A model generated the notes under the pieces. It had not been told where the DNA came from. It was given only the letters and a program-made list of their open reading frames with translations, and did no database searches. 34,059 nucleotides of DNA from contig NZ_MUXN01000029.1 in the NCBI RefSeq assembly GCF_001995215.1, positions 46,898 to 80,956 on the forward strand, read 5' to 3'. Positions 7,534 to 16,788 of the stretch are shown here, piece after piece; the stretch's first letter is position 1; every line of letters begins with the position of its first letter. Both the position numbers and the translations under genes were made by a program. The DNA is from Amycolatopsis azurea DSM 43854. Lineage in GTDB: Bacteria > Actinomycetota > Actinomycetes > Mycobacteriales > Pseudonocardiaceae.

Positions 7534-8543
7534 GGAGTGTCCTGGGCCCGGCGATCAAGGGCCTGATCTTCTTCGTGATCACCGTGGTGGCGACCGGGAT
7601 CCTCGCGATCACCATCGCCAATTCGGGGGTCGGCACGACGGTCGGCTACACCGCCAGATTCACCGACGCGACGTCGGTCAACCCCGGCGACGAGGTCCGG
7701 ATGTCCGGTGTCCGGATCGGCCAGGTGGACTCCATCGGCGTGGTCGAGCGGCGCTTGGCGGACGTGCGGTTCTCGATCGAGAACAAGCGCCGTCTCACCG
7801 CGGGGGCGACGGTCACCATCAGGTACCGCAACCTCGTCGGCCAGCGGTATCTCTCCGTCGACCCCGGTCCCGACGGCCCCGCCGCGCTCGGCGACGGTGC
7901 GCTGATCCCGCCGGAGCGCACGACGCCGGCGCTGGATCTCACCGCGTTGTTCAACGGGTTCAAACCGCTGTTCCAGGCCTTGTCGCCGAACGACGTCAAC
8001 CAGTTGTCGTTCGAGATCGTCCAGGTGCTGCAAGGGGAGGGGAGCACCGTCGACAGCCTCCTGGAGCACACCGCTTCCCTCACGACCACCTTGGCGGGCA
8101 AGGACAAGGTGATCGGCGAGGTGGTCGGGAACCTCAACACGGTGCTCGACACGCTGAACTCCCAGGGCGATCAGTTCGACAAACTCGTCGACGTCACCGC
8201 GCAACTGGTGTCCGGGCTCGCGGGCGACGCGAAACCCATCGGGCAGGCGATCGGCGGGCTCGGCGAGCTGACCACGTCCACCGCGGGGCTGCTCCAGGAC
8301 GGCAGGGCACCGCTGAAGGCGAGTATCGACACCTTGGGCGCCCTGTCGAAGAACCTCGCCGACAACACCCCGGTGTTCGAGCAGTTCCTGACGAACCTGC
8401 CGAAGAAGCTGGACCGCATGGGCGCGATGGTCTCGTACGGCTCGTGGTTCAACTTCTACCTGTGCTCGGTCAAATCGGACGCGCGGCCCGCCCCGGGCGG
8501 CCCGCCGGTCGGCATCCCGCTGACCCAGGGACGGTGCCGGTGA
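7530..8543 (+). CDS. mceB: MCE family protein MceB
   Basis: This 337-residue Mce subunit has an N-terminal transmembrane helix (about 9-28) and an MCE domain (about 35-115: VRMSGVRIGQV, then LVGQRYLSVDPG). An extended helical segment follows, rich in evenly spaced hydrophobic residues. The C-terminus has a Cys pair (FYLCSVK and QGRCR). The start overlaps the mceA stop (ATGA) and the GTG of mceC overlaps its own stop, so synthesis of the subunits is tightly coupled. Confidence 0.92.
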   Translation: MRSVLGPAIKGLIFFVITVVATGILAITIANSGVGTTVGYTARFTDATSVNPGDEVRMSGVRIGQVDSIGVVERRLADVRFSIENKRRLTAGATVTIRYRNLVGQRYLSVDPGPDGPAALGDGALIPPERTTPALDLTALFNGFKPLFQALSPNDVNQLSFEIVQVLQGEGSTVDSLLEHTASLTTTLAGKDKVIGEVVGNLNTVLDTLNSQGDQFDKLVDVTAQLVSGLAGDAKPIGQAIGGLGELTTSTAGLLQDGRAPLKASIDTLGALSKNLADNTPVFEQFLTNLPKKLDRMGAMVSYGSWFNFYLCSVKSDARPAPGGPPVGIPLTQGRCR

Positions 8544-9550
8544 AAGCGCCCAGGATCAAACCCTTCCGCAGCCGCAATCCGATCGTCGTGGGTACCGTCA
8601 CGGCGGTGCTGATGGCCGCGGCCGGCTCGGCCGTGTTCTTCTCCGACGACCTCCCGCTGATCGGCGGCGGCACCACCTACGCGGCGGAGTTCACCGAGGC
8701 GGCCGGGCTCAAGCGCAACGACGAGGTCCGGGTCGCCGGGGTGAAGGTCGGCGAGGTCTCCGACGTCCTGCTGGACGGCGCCCGGGTCAAGGTGCTGTTC
8801 CGGGTCAAGGACACCTGGATCGGCAACCGCACCACCGCGTCGATCAAGATCAAGACCTTGCTGGGGCAGAAGAACCTGGTCATCGACCCGGTCGGCAACG
8901 CGGAACTGGATCCGGACCAGCCGATCCCGGTGGAGCGCACGAGTTCGCCGTACGACGTCACCGCGGTGTTCAACGACCTCGCGAACACGGTGGGCGCGAT
9001 CGACACCGATCAGCTGGCGAAGGCGTTCGGGACGCTGTCGGAAACGCTCGGTGCCTCCACACCGCAGGACGTCCGGACCGCGTTCGACGGCATCACCGCG
9101 CTGTCCAAGACACTCGCCTCGCGCGACGAGGAACTGGTGAAGCTGTTCCAGAACACGGACAAGGTGTCCCGGACGCTCGGCGACCGGTCGCAGCAGATCG
9201 AGGCGCTGATCCGCGACGGCAACACCCTGCTCACGGAGCTGAACGCGCGCAAGGACGCCATCGCGAAACTGTTCAGCGGCGTCAAGAACCTGTCGGTGCA
9301 GCTCAAGGGGCTCGTCGCGGACAACCAGAAGACGCTCGGCCCGGCGCTCGACCAGCTCGACCGCGTCGCCACGGTCCTGCAGCGCAACCAGGACAAGCTC
9401 AACGAGAGCCTGCGGCTGGCGGGGCCGTTCTACCGGCTGCTCGGCAACGCGGTCGGCAACGGCCGCTGGATCGACACCTACATCTGCGGGCTCGTCCCGA
9501 CCGGCGGCACGCCGGGCAGCTGTATGCCGTCGAGGAACGGGGGACGCTGA
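8540..9550 (+). CDS. mceC: MCE family protein MceC
   Basis: This 336-residue Mce subunit starts at GTG 8540, inside the 4-base overlap with mceB. It has a basic N-terminus, one transmembrane helix (about 17-36), an MCE domain (VRVAGVKVGEV, LLGQKNLVIDPVG), a long helical region, and a C-terminal YICGLVP/GSCMP cysteine pair resembling that of MceB. It is the third ring member by position. Confidence 0.92.
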   Translation: MKAPRIKPFRSRNPIVVGTVTAVLMAAAGSAVFFSDDLPLIGGGTTYAAEFTEAAGLKRNDEVRVAGVKVGEVSDVLLDGARVKVLFRVKDTWIGNRTTASIKIKTLLGQKNLVIDPVGNAELDPDQPIPVERTSSPYDVTAVFNDLANTVGAIDTDQLAKAFGTLSETLGASTPQDVRTAFDGITALSKTLASRDEELVKLFQNTDKVSRTLGDRSQQIEALIRDGNTLLTELNARKDAIAKLFSGVKNLSVQLKGLVADNQKTLGPALDQLDRVATVLQRNQDKLNESLRLAGPFYRLLGNAVGNGRWIDTYICGLVPTGGTPGSCMPSRNGGR

Positions 9551-10554
9551 TGGGGCGCCACTTCACGCTGTCCGATCTCGGAGCCCACTCGCGGCGACGG
9601 GCCTGGGTGCGGCGGCTCGCGCTCGCCGTCGTCGCGGGGCTGCTCGTGACGGCGGCATGGCCGCTGCTGACGCGGCAGGCCGACCGCCTCCTGACCGGGT
9701 ACTTCACCGCGACAGTCGGGGTGTACCCGAACACCGAGGTGCGGGTGCTCGGGGTCCCGATCGGCTCGGTGACCAAGGTCGAACCGAAGGGCACGAACGT
9801 CGAGGTGACCATGACGGTCCGGCCGGACGTCAAACTGCCCGCCGACGTCGGCGCCGTCGTGATCACCCCGAGCCTGGTCGCCGACCGGTACGTGCAGCTC
9901 ACGCCGGTGTACCTCGGTGGGCCGGAACTGGGCGGCGACGCCCGGATCCCGCCCGAGCGCACCGTCACCCCGGTCGAGGTCGACGAACTCCTCGGCAGTC
10001 TCAACCAGCTGATGACCGCGCTGGGACCGAAGGGCGCCAACCGGGACGGCGCGGTCAGCGACGTGCTGACCAAGGCCGCGACCTACCTCGACGGCAACGG
10101 CGGCAAACTCGGCGAGGCGATCAAGAACCTCGGCGAGTTCGCGAGGACGGCCAGCGACTCCAAGGACGACCTGTTCAACTCCGTCGACAACATCAGCAAG
10201 TTCACCGCGATGCTCGCTTCGAACGACGGCAAGGTGAAGGAGGCGATCCAGCAGATCTCCTCGATCAGCGAGATCCTGGCCGATCAGCGGGACCAGTTCT
10301 CCGGCGCGATGACCGAACTCACCGAGGCGCTCAGCGTCGTCCAGGGCTTCATCAAGGACAACCGGGGCAAGGTCAAGTCCGATGTGGACAAGCTCGCCGA
10401 GATCACCAAGGTGCTCAGCCAGCAGAAGGCGTCGCTGAGCGAGGCGCTCGACGCCGCGCCGAACGCGCTGGCGAACGTCCTCGGCGCGTACAACCAGGGC
10501 GCCGGAACGCTGGACGGGCGCGGGAACCTCACCGAATTCTCGGGGGCGAAATGA
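9550..10554 (+). CDS. mceD: MCE family protein MceD
   Basis: This 334-residue Mce subunit has an N-terminal membrane helix (about 22-42) and an MCE domain (VRVLGVPIGSV, LVADRYVQLTP). A long helical portion with heptad-like spacing follows (about 140-310). It has no C-terminal cysteine pair, unlike MceA-C. Its ATG shares one base with the mceC stop, and its own stop overlaps mceE by 4 bases. Confidence 0.92.
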   Translation: MGRHFTLSDLGAHSRRRAWVRRLALAVVAGLLVTAAWPLLTRQADRLLTGYFTATVGVYPNTEVRVLGVPIGSVTKVEPKGTNVEVTMTVRPDVKLPADVGAVVITPSLVADRYVQLTPVYLGGPELGGDARIPPERTVTPVEVDELLGSLNQLMTALGPKGANRDGAVSDVLTKAATYLDGNGGKLGEAIKNLGEFARTASDSKDDLFNSVDNISKFTAMLASNDGKVKEAIQQISSISEILADQRDQFSGAMTELTEALSVVQGFIKDNRGKVKSDVDKLAEITKVLSQQKASLSEALDAAPNALANVLGAYNQGAGTLDGRGNLTEFSGAK

Positions 10555-11534
10555 AGTCCCGGCTCAACTGCGCGGCCGTCCTGGTCCTCACGCTGGCCGT
10601 GACCGGATGCAGCAACGGCGTCGACGTCTACGACATCCCGTTGCCCGGCGGTGCCGCGCTGGGGGAGCGGCCGATCCACGTCACCGCGAGTTTCAGCAAC
10701 GTGCTGGACCTCGTGCCGCAGTCCGGGGTGAAGGTCAACGACGTCCCGGTCGGCCAGGTGCGGACGGTCGACCTGGCGCCGGACGGGCGCAGCGCGGTGG
10801 TCGGCCTGCTGATCAACGGCGACGTGAACCTGCCCGCGAACGCCGTCGCGCGGCTGCGGCAGGCGAGCATCCTCGGCGAGAAGTTCGTCGAGCTGGCACC
10901 GCCGGACGACGGCACCCCGAACGGGCGGCTGACCGACGGCGCGGTGATCCCCCTCGCCAGTTCGTCGCTGACCCCGGAGATCGAGGAGGTCTTCGGCGCG
11001 CTTTCCCTGCTGCTCAATGGTGGAGGAGTCGCGCAGGTGCAGAACATCACCCGCGAACTCAACGACGCGCTCGGCGGCAAGGAAAGCGCGGCCCGCAGCC
11101 TGCTGTCCAATTTGGACACATTCGTGCGCGGGCTCGACGAGCACAAGGCGGAGATCACCCGTGCCATCGAGAGCGTCAACAAGCTCGCGGCGACGCTGAA
11201 CGCGAACACCGAAGAGATCAAGGCGACGCTGAACGGGCTCACTCCCGGGATCGAGGTGCTGAACCAGCAGCGTCAGGCGCTGGTCGGGATGCTGAAGTCG
11301 CTGGACGGGCTGACGTCGGTCGCGGTCGACACGGTGAACCGCAGCAAGGACGACCTCGTCGCCGATCTCAAAGCGCTCGAACCGTTGCTGCGGCGGCTGG
11401 CCGACTCCGGGGACAAACTGCCGAAGGCGATGGAGATGATCTTCACCTTCCCGTTCCCCGACGCCGCGCTGGACGCCATCCGCGGTGACTACCTGAACAC
11501 GTTCCTGACCTTCAAGAACAGTGGTGGTCGCTGA
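10551..11534 (+). CDS. mceE: MCE family lipoprotein MceE
   Basis: This 327-residue subunit carries a clear lipobox, LAVTGC with Cys20 as the predicted lipidated residue, instead of a membrane helix. This matches the lipoprotein status of the fifth Mce protein (LprK/LprN type) in other actinobacteria. The MCE domain lies near residues 40-115 (VKVNDVPVGQV, ILGEKFVELAPP), followed by a long helical region (about 130-300). It overlaps mceD by 4 bases and mceF by one. Confidence 0.94.
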   Translation: MKSRLNCAAVLVLTLAVTGCSNGVDVYDIPLPGGAALGERPIHVTASFSNVLDLVPQSGVKVNDVPVGQVRTVDLAPDGRSAVVGLLINGDVNLPANAVARLRQASILGEKFVELAPPDDGTPNGRLTDGAVIPLASSSLTPEIEEVFGALSLLLNGGGVAQVQNITRELNDALGGKESAARSLLSNLDTFVRGLDEHKAEITRAIESVNKLAATLNANTEEIKATLNGLTPGIEVLNQQRQALVGMLKSLDGLTSVAVDTVNRSKDDLVADLKALEPLLRRLADSGDKLPKAMEMIFTFPFPDAALDAIRGDYLNTFLTFKNSGGR

Positions 11535-12634
11535 TGCTGACCAGGTTCGTCCGTGTCCAGCTGGTGGTCTTCGTGGTCATCGCCGTCCTCGGCATCGCGT
11601 ACGTCGGCGCGACGTACGCGGGGTTGGACAAGCTGGTGCTCGACCGCGGGTACACGGTCAAAGTGCGGCTCGCCACCGGAGGCGGGATCTTCAGCAACGC
11701 CGAGGTCACCTACCGGGGCGTGCCGATCGGCCGCGTCGGCGACCTGCGGCTGACCGCGTCCGGGATGGAAGTGGACCTCGACATCGATCCGGGCGGCCCG
11801 GAGGTGCCCGCGGACACCGAAGCCGTCGTGGCCAACCGGTCCGCCGTCGGCGAGCAGTACGTCGACCTGCGGCCGCGTCGCGGTGACGGTGCCGTGTTGC
11901 AGGACGGCTCGGTGATCTCCGAGGCGGACACGAAGATCCCGCTCCCGGTGGACGTCGTCCTGTCCAGTGTGGACTCGTTCGCCAACTCGGTGCCGAAGCC
12001 TGCCCTGCGGACCGTGGTCGACGAGCTGTACAACGCGACCAACGACGCGGGCCCGGCGCTGGACCAGCTCGTCGGGCGGGGGATCGAATTCGTGCGGGAG
12101 GCGAGCGCGCACGTCGGGCCGCTGACCAGGTTCGTGACCGACGCGCACACCGTGCTCGACACGCAGGTTTCGCAGGCGGACGCGATCCGCTCGTTCGGCG
12201 CCAACGCGAAACTGCTGGCCGCGACGCTCAAGAGCTCCGACGGGGATCTGCGACGACTGATCCCGGCCGTGCCGGCGGCCGCGAACGAGGTCAGCACGCT
12301 CCTGCGGGAGACCGGCCCGAGCCTCGGCGTCCTGCTGGCGAACCTGCTGACCACCGCCGACGTCTTGGAAACGCGGCAGGACGGCATGGAGCAACTGCTG
12401 GTCACCGCGCCGAAAGCGGTCGCCGCGGGCCACGCGATCATGGGTCCGGACGGCGCGCACGTCGGTCTCTCGCTGACGTTCTTCGATCCGCCGCCGTGCG
12501 TCACCGGCTACGGCACCGGGTATCGCGACGGACTCGACACGTCGGCGCGTCCGTTGAACACTTCGGCGCGCTGCGCGCTGCCCAAGGGCAACCCGACGAA
12601 CGTGCGCGGCTCGCAGAACGTGCCGGGAAGGTGA
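11534..12634 (+). CDS. mceF: MCE family protein MceF
   Basis: This 366-residue sixth Mce subunit has a transmembrane helix (about 7-27) and an MCE domain (about 35-110: VTYRGVPIGRV, AVGEQYVDLRP). A helical region follows, and the C-terminal tail has CVTGYG and RCALP cysteines. It completes the A-F set, which is in canonical order with no gene missing. Confidence 0.93.
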   Translation: MLTRFVRVQLVVFVVIAVLGIAYVGATYAGLDKLVLDRGYTVKVRLATGGGIFSNAEVTYRGVPIGRVGDLRLTASGMEVDLDIDPGGPEVPADTEAVVANRSAVGEQYVDLRPRRGDGAVLQDGSVISEADTKIPLPVDVVLSSVDSFANSVPKPALRTVVDELYNATNDAGPALDQLVGRGIEFVREASAHVGPLTRFVTDAHTVLDTQVSQADAIRSFGANAKLLAATLKSSDGDLRRLIPAVPAAANEVSTLLRETGPSLGVLLANLLTTADVLETRQDGMEQLLVTAPKAVAAGHAIMGPDGAHVGLSLTFFDPPPCVTGYGTGYRDGLDTSARPLNTSARCALPKGNPTNVRGSQNVPGR

Positions 12635-12639
12635 AGACG

Positions 12640-13152
12640 ATGACCCGACTTGCTCGGCTTACGGTCCTGCTCGCGGTGGTGGCCACCGCTCTCGCCGCCT
12701 GGTTCGGTTACTCGTGGTGGGACGCGAGCCGGGACGACGGCGTCGCGCGAGCCACGGTTCGCGAGGAGGCGTTGCAGGCGGGCAGACAGTCCGTGGCGGC
12801 ACTGACCACTTTGGACTATCGGCAGGCCGAGCAGGGCTACCAGAACTGGCTCAACCTGTCCGGCGGCGCGCTGCACGACGAGCTGGCGCGGGACCGGGAC
12901 GGCGGGCTCGGCCGGATCGGCCAGGCGAAGACCGTCACCACCGGCCGGGTCGTCGACGCCGCGGTGACCGAAGTGGACAGTGGCGGCGGGACCGCCGAGG
13001 TGATCGCTTCGGTCGAACTCGAGGTCCGGCCCGACGGCGGGGAAGCCGTGACCAAGCACAACCGGTTCCGCGCCGGCCTGAACCGGACACCGGACGGGTG
13101 GCGCGTCACGTCGCTCGGCCAGGTGCCGGTGACCGACACCGGAAAGCCCTGA
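12640..13152 (+). CDS. Mce-associated membrane protein, first copy
   Basis: This 170-residue protein has an N-terminal membrane helix (about 5-25) and an extracytoplasmic alpha+beta domain of the Mce-associated (Mas/Mam) type. It ends in DGWRVTSLGQVPV, the usual last strand. Proteins of this kind stabilise Mce transporters in mycobacteria. ATG 12640 is chosen because GGAAGG lies 8 bases upstream; a GTG at 12631, overlapping the mceF stop, is in frame and possible. Confidence 0.85.
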   Translation: MTRLARLTVLLAVVATALAAWFGYSWWDASRDDGVARATVREEALQAGRQSVAALTTLDYRQAEQGYQNWLNLSGGALHDELARDRDGGLGRIGQAKTVTTGRVVDAAVTEVDSGGGTAEVIASVELEVRPDGGEAVTKHNRFRAGLNRTPDGWRVTSLGQVPVTDTGKP

Positions 13153-13163
13153 CGGAGGACGGG

Positions 13164-13838
13164 ATGAGCACGAAACGAGCCGTCAAACCGGCGCGGCGCA
13201 CCGTGAAGGTGGCCGGGAAAATGGGCGGGAGCACGCGGGTCCTCGAACCTCCGGAAGAGGAGGTCCCCGAGAACACTGAGAACACCGAGGCCCCTGAGGA
13301 CACTGTCGTCTCTTCGGCGCCTGAGGTCGTTGCGCCGGTCAAGCGGCGGCGGGGTGTCGTGGTGTTCGGCGCGGTCGCGGTGGTGATGGCGGGCCTCGCG
13401 GGGTGGTTCGCCATCGAGGCGCGGGACGCGACGTCGGTCCTGGCGCACAACACCGCGCTGACCGACGTCGCCACCACCGCCGAGGTGAGCGACCAGATCG
13501 GCAAGGCGCTCGGCACGGTCTTCTCCTATCGCTACGACGATCCCGCCAAGAGCGAGCGAGCCGCGAAAGAGGTCCTGACCGGGCCCGCGCTCGGGCAGTA
13601 CGACCAGCTGTTCGCGCAGGTCCGAGGGCTGGCGGCGGAGCAAAAACTGGTCGTGACGTCGACTCCGGTGGTCTCGGGCGTCAAGGTCCTCGACGGGGAC
13701 CGGGCGTCGCTGCTGGTGTTCCTCGACCAGACCGGCGTACGCGGGGACGGGCAGCGCAGTACCGGTGCGGCCCAGCTGAGCGTCACCGCCGAACGCTCCG
13801 ATGGCCGTTGGCGAGTCACCGCCCTCGCCGCCGCCTAG
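13164..13838 (+). CDS. Mce-associated membrane protein, second copy
   Basis: This 224-residue protein has a basic, then Glu/Pro-rich cytoplasmic N-terminus (about 1-60), one membrane helix (about 64-83) and a Mas/Mam-like outer domain. The domain ends in DGRWRVTALAAA, parallel to the previous gene. It is the last gene of the operon, has GGAGGAC before its ATG, and is followed at once by a long palindrome. The acidic, Pro-rich cytoplasmic tail is the main difference from its neighbour. Confidence 0.85.
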   Translation: MSTKRAVKPARRTVKVAGKMGGSTRVLEPPEEEVPENTENTEAPEDTVVSSAPEVVAPVKRRRGVVVFGAVAVVMAGLAGWFAIEARDATSVLAHNTALTDVATTAEVSDQIGKALGTVFSYRYDDPAKSERAAKEVLTGPALGQYDQLFAQVRGLAAEQKLVVTSTPVVSGVKVLDGDRASLLVFLDQTGVRGDGQRSTGAAQLSVTAERSDGRWRVTALAAA

Positions 13839-13847
13839 CGAACTCGC

Positions 13848-13894
13848 GTGAAGGCCCCCTTCTCTCGGCTGAGCCGAGGGAAGGGGGCCTTCAC
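13848..13894. terminator. 47-bp nested palindrome at the end of the mce operon
   Basis: Two 23-base arms (13848-13870, 13872-13894) pair with one G-T wobble around a single base. Each arm itself contains the small palindrome GAAGGCCCCCTTC or its complement. It starts 10 bases after the last mce-associated gene and lies between convergent genes, so it could stop transcription from both sides. It has no T-run. Confidence 0.7.
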
Positions 13895-13922
13895 GTACTT
13901 CGGGACCTGGGTGACGGGACAC

Positions 13923-13970
13923 CGAACTCGCGTGATCAGACACGTGAGTTACGGCTCCAAGCACGCGAGT
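13923..13970. repeat. Cluster of ACTCGCGTG-like units
   Basis: AACTCGCGTG (13925-13934) pairs with CACGTGAGTT (13941-13950) around ATCAGA. A further inverted copy CACGCGAGT lies at 13962-13970, and a direct copy CGAACTCGCGTGA at 13839-13851 precedes the large palindrome. These units fill the gap between the mce operon and the first PucR gene. Confidence 0.5.
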
Positions 13971-13980
13971 CACGTCGCCG

Positions 13981-15225
13981 TCAGGAGGGGGCGGCCCGCA
14001 GGGCCAGGATCATCTCGAACCGCCGCTCGGGATCCCGCAGCCCGTCGGCGAACAGCGCCTCCAGTTCCTGAGCGCGCGACCGCACCGTCTGCGGATGCAC
14101 CGCGAGCCGTTCCGCCACCTCACGGACGTTCCCGCACGTCTCCAGCCACGCCAGCAAGGTCCCGGCCAGGCGCGAATGCTGCTTCCCGGTCAACCCGGCG
14201 AGCGGACCGAGCCGTTCCCGGACCAGCTCGGCGGCCAGGAACGGTTCCTTGAGCAGCCACAGGCGCGAAAGATGGTCGACGCACCACGTGACGGGCTCGT
14301 CCGCGAGCGCGCCGGAATCGACGAGCCGCAGGGCTTCCCGAGCCGCCCGCAGGGAACGTGCGGCGAAGGCGGGCGGGACCGCGGGGCCGACGGCGGCCCG
14401 CCAGCCCGCCAGGTCTTCGGCGAACTGCTCCCGTTCGTCCGGTCGCGGAGCGGGGAGCAGCAGGCAGGGGGAGGGGCTTTCGAAGTCGGCCAGCGCCGTC
14501 GAGACGGCCGCGGGGGCTTCGTCCGAAGGCCTGTCGAGGGCGACGGCGACGAGCAGGTCCGGCAGCTCCCAGCGCGCCAGGTCGGCGGCGTGTTTGACGA
14601 CTTCGGGCGGTGACGGCGGTTCGGCGAGCAGGAGCTCCATCAGCCGGTGCCGCCGTCGTTCCAGCGCGCCGGCGGCCTTCTCCCGCGCCTCCGCGTGCCC
14701 CTCGACCGACAGTGCCGACAGCTCGTCGATGTAGGCGAAGATGGCTTCCGCGAGCAGGCACAGCGTCGCCGAGGGCACGCCGGCGCGGCGGCCGGCCTCG
14801 GCCACCCGGCGCCACGTCACCCTGGCGCCGACCCGGTAGGCCGCCTGGAGGACGTCGACGTTGCGACCCTGGTGGAACTCCTCGACCCCCAGGCTCAGGA
14901 ACACGCTCCGCCGGTCTTCCGACGGCGCTTCCGGGTTCCCGACCCGCTCCACGAACTGCAGGAACGCCATCTGGACGCCGGTCTTGAGCGACTTCCCGAA
15001 CGCGCCGTCCAGCGGCCGCGCGTAGTCGGGGATGGTCCGCTGGATCTCCCGGACCACCTCCCCGGCCACGTCGGCGAGCACCGGCCGGAACACGGTCGCC
15101 AGCTCTCTCGGCAGCAGCGCCCAGAGCTGGACGGGACGCCCGCTCGACCCTCCCGGCCGAGCGGGCGTGAGGAGCGGGCCGTACGTCGCCTCGACCCCGC
15201 TGCGACCATCCTGCGGTCGGGTCAC
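13981..15225 (-). CDS. PucR-family regulator 1
   Basis: This 414-residue transcriptional regulator has an N-terminal helical domain with WALLPRELATVFRP (about 36-50), resembling the RsbRD-N module. The middle region is GGDEF-like, as in CdaR/PucR proteins. The C-terminal helix-turn-helix (about 349-414) includes REVAERLAVHPQTVRSR. The start is GTG 15225, preceded by GAGG; the longer reading frame upstream is the other strand of PucR 2. It is the most diverged of the four at the helix-turn-helix (CGNVREVA instead of RGSAPEIA). It is 32 bases downstream of PucR 2 and probably co-transcribed with it. Confidence 0.88.
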   Translation of the reverse strand: MTRPQDGRSGVEATYGPLLTPARPGGSSGRPVQLWALLPRELATVFRPVLADVAGEVVREIQRTIPDYARPLDGAFGKSLKTGVQMAFLQFVERVGNPEAPSEDRRSVFLSLGVEEFHQGRNVDVLQAAYRVGARVTWRRVAEAGRRAGVPSATLCLLAEAIFAYIDELSALSVEGHAEAREKAAGALERRRHRLMELLLAEPPSPPEVVKHAADLARWELPDLLVAVALDRPSDEAPAAVSTALADFESPSPCLLLPAPRPDEREQFAEDLAGWRAAVGPAVPPAFAARSLRAAREALRLVDSGALADEPVTWCVDHLSRLWLLKEPFLAAELVRERLGPLAGLTGKQHSRLAGTLLAWLETCGNVREVAERLAVHPQTVRSRAQELEALFADGLRDPERRFEMILALRAAPS

Positions 15226-15257
15226 CTCGTCACCTCGTTGTGAGTGGGAAACGCTGG

Positions 15258-16610
15258 TCAGTCGTCGGCGAGCAACGCCTCCGCGCGCAGGGCGATCTCC
15301 ATGTCGAGCCGGTCGTCGGCGTTGTTCAACCGGTCGCCGAAGAGATCGATGAGCTGGTGCATGCGGTACCGGACGGTCTGCGGGTGGACCTTGAGCTTCT
15401 TCGCGATCTCCGGAGCGCTGCCCCGGGACTGCAGCCAGATCAGCAACGTCTCCCCGAGCCGCGCCCGCTGTTTCGGCGTGAGGTCGTCGAACGGGGCGAG
15501 GCTGCGCGTGCACAGCTCACGGACCAGGAACTCGTCGGCGAGCAGCCACAGGGTGGACAGGTGATCGCTGTACCGCGTGACCGGGTTGTCCGGCAGGACG
15601 CCGCGCTGGACCAGCCGCAGTGTGCGGCGTGCCCACAGAAGGGAGCGCGGCGCCTCGGTGAGCCGCACGGCCGGGCCGATCACCGCGCGCCAGCCCGGAA
15701 GCCGTTCGGCGAGGTCCTTCAGGTGCTTGTCGGGGTCGCCGGTGACCAGGCAGGGCTTGGGGCCCTCGAAGTCGACCAGGACGTCGGAGTCCAGGTCGGC
15801 GCTGTCGGGATCCATCGGGCCGAGCCGCCGCTCCAGCGCGACGACCGTGACCTCGGCGGGCATCGCCCACTGGGCGTTGGCGGCGTGGGCGGCGATCGAC
15901 TGCGGGGAGGACGGCGGATCGGAGAGCATCAGTTCGAGCAGCCTGCGCCTGCGTCTCGCCCTGGTGCCCGCGGCCCGTTCCTGCGCGGCCGTGTAGCCCT
16001 CGATGGACAGCGCGGAAATCTCGTCCACGTAAGCGAAGATCGCCTCGGCCGCGGTGCACAGGAGATCGGCGTCCGCTCCGATCCCCTGCCCGAACTCCGA
16101 GACGTGCCGCCACGCGACGCGACCGCCGACGCGGTAGGCCGTCTGCAGGCAGTCGAGGCTGCGGCCTTCCTTGAACTCGACCCTGCCGAGGTTGCGGAAC
16201 ACCGCCGACCACTTGTCGAGTGCGGCCGTCCCCTGACCGATGGTATCGAGGCAGTGCAGGATCGCCTGCCGGATACCCTGCGTGATGATCTGTCCGAACG
16301 CGCCTTCCAACGGCTGCGCGTACTCGGGGACGGCTCGTTGCACCTCCTGGAGGATGGCTCGGGCCAAGGGGTCGGCGCGCGGCCGGAACCGCTCGCCCAT
16401 GTCCCTGGGCAGTGACGCCCACAGGCCGTTCGCACCGGTGCTGCGCACAGGTCGGTTCTCCACTGGGGTTCTCGGTGCCGGCGTGAAGGCGCGCGGTCGC
16501 TGGACCGGACCCGGTGGCTGGCGGTGCGGGGTGGCGGGGTGACGCACGTCGGGGTCGGGCCGTGCGGTCCGCAGGTCGTGCCGCGAGAATCCGGTATCCA
16601 AGTCGGTCAT
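15258..16610 (-). CDS. PucR-family regulator 2
   Basis: This 450-residue regulator has a variable Pro/Arg-rich N-terminal extension (about 1-60). It is followed by the helical domain (LWASLPRDMGERFRP), the GGDEF-like middle and a C-terminal helix-turn-helix (about 377-450, GSAPEIAKKLKVHPQTVRYR). ATG 16610 has AAGGA 8 bases upstream. A strong predicted promoter lies about 70 bases before the start. Family members usually respond to small metabolites; the ligand here is unknown. Its position suggests control of the nearby lipid-transport or hydrolase genes, but no target is proven. Confidence 0.9.
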   Translation of the reverse strand: MTDLDTGFSRHDLRTARPDPDVRHPATPHRQPPGPVQRPRAFTPAPRTPVENRPVRSTGANGLWASLPRDMGERFRPRADPLARAILQEVQRAVPEYAQPLEGAFGQIITQGIRQAILHCLDTIGQGTAALDKWSAVFRNLGRVEFKEGRSLDCLQTAYRVGGRVAWRHVSEFGQGIGADADLLCTAAEAIFAYVDEISALSIEGYTAAQERAAGTRARRRRRLLELMLSDPPSSPQSIAAHAANAQWAMPAEVTVVALERRLGPMDPDSADLDSDVLVDFEGPKPCLVTGDPDKHLKDLAERLPGWRAVIGPAVRLTEAPRSLLWARRTLRLVQRGVLPDNPVTRYSDHLSTLWLLADEFLVRELCTRSLAPFDDLTPKQRARLGETLLIWLQSRGSAPEIAKKLKVHPQTVRYRMHQLIDLFGDRLNNADDRLDMEIALRAEALLADD

Positions 16611-16682
16611 GTTTTTTATCCTTGCTGGCAACAAAATCAGCCTCTTCAACGATGAAGCCGATCCAGATTTTGTGGCTCACGC

Positions 16683-16712
16683 AACATAAAATCCGGCTGA
16701 GAGGACTGTCAA
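16683..16712 (-). promoter_or_regulatory. Predicted promoter of the PucR 2-PucR 1 operon
   Basis: Read on the minus strand, a perfect TTGACA (16707-16712) and TATGTT (16683-16688) are 18 bases apart. Transcription would start near 16676, giving a 66-base leader. Upstream lies CACCCGAACGGGTG (16751-16764), a small palindrome that may be an operator or the end of the hydrolase transcript. Confidence 0.6.
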
Positions 16713-16788
16713 CGGCTGGCGGGGCCTTGATCGGCCACCTGGATGGACTACACCCGAACGGGTGGTCCGATCCGGTGGCGGGTGACAT

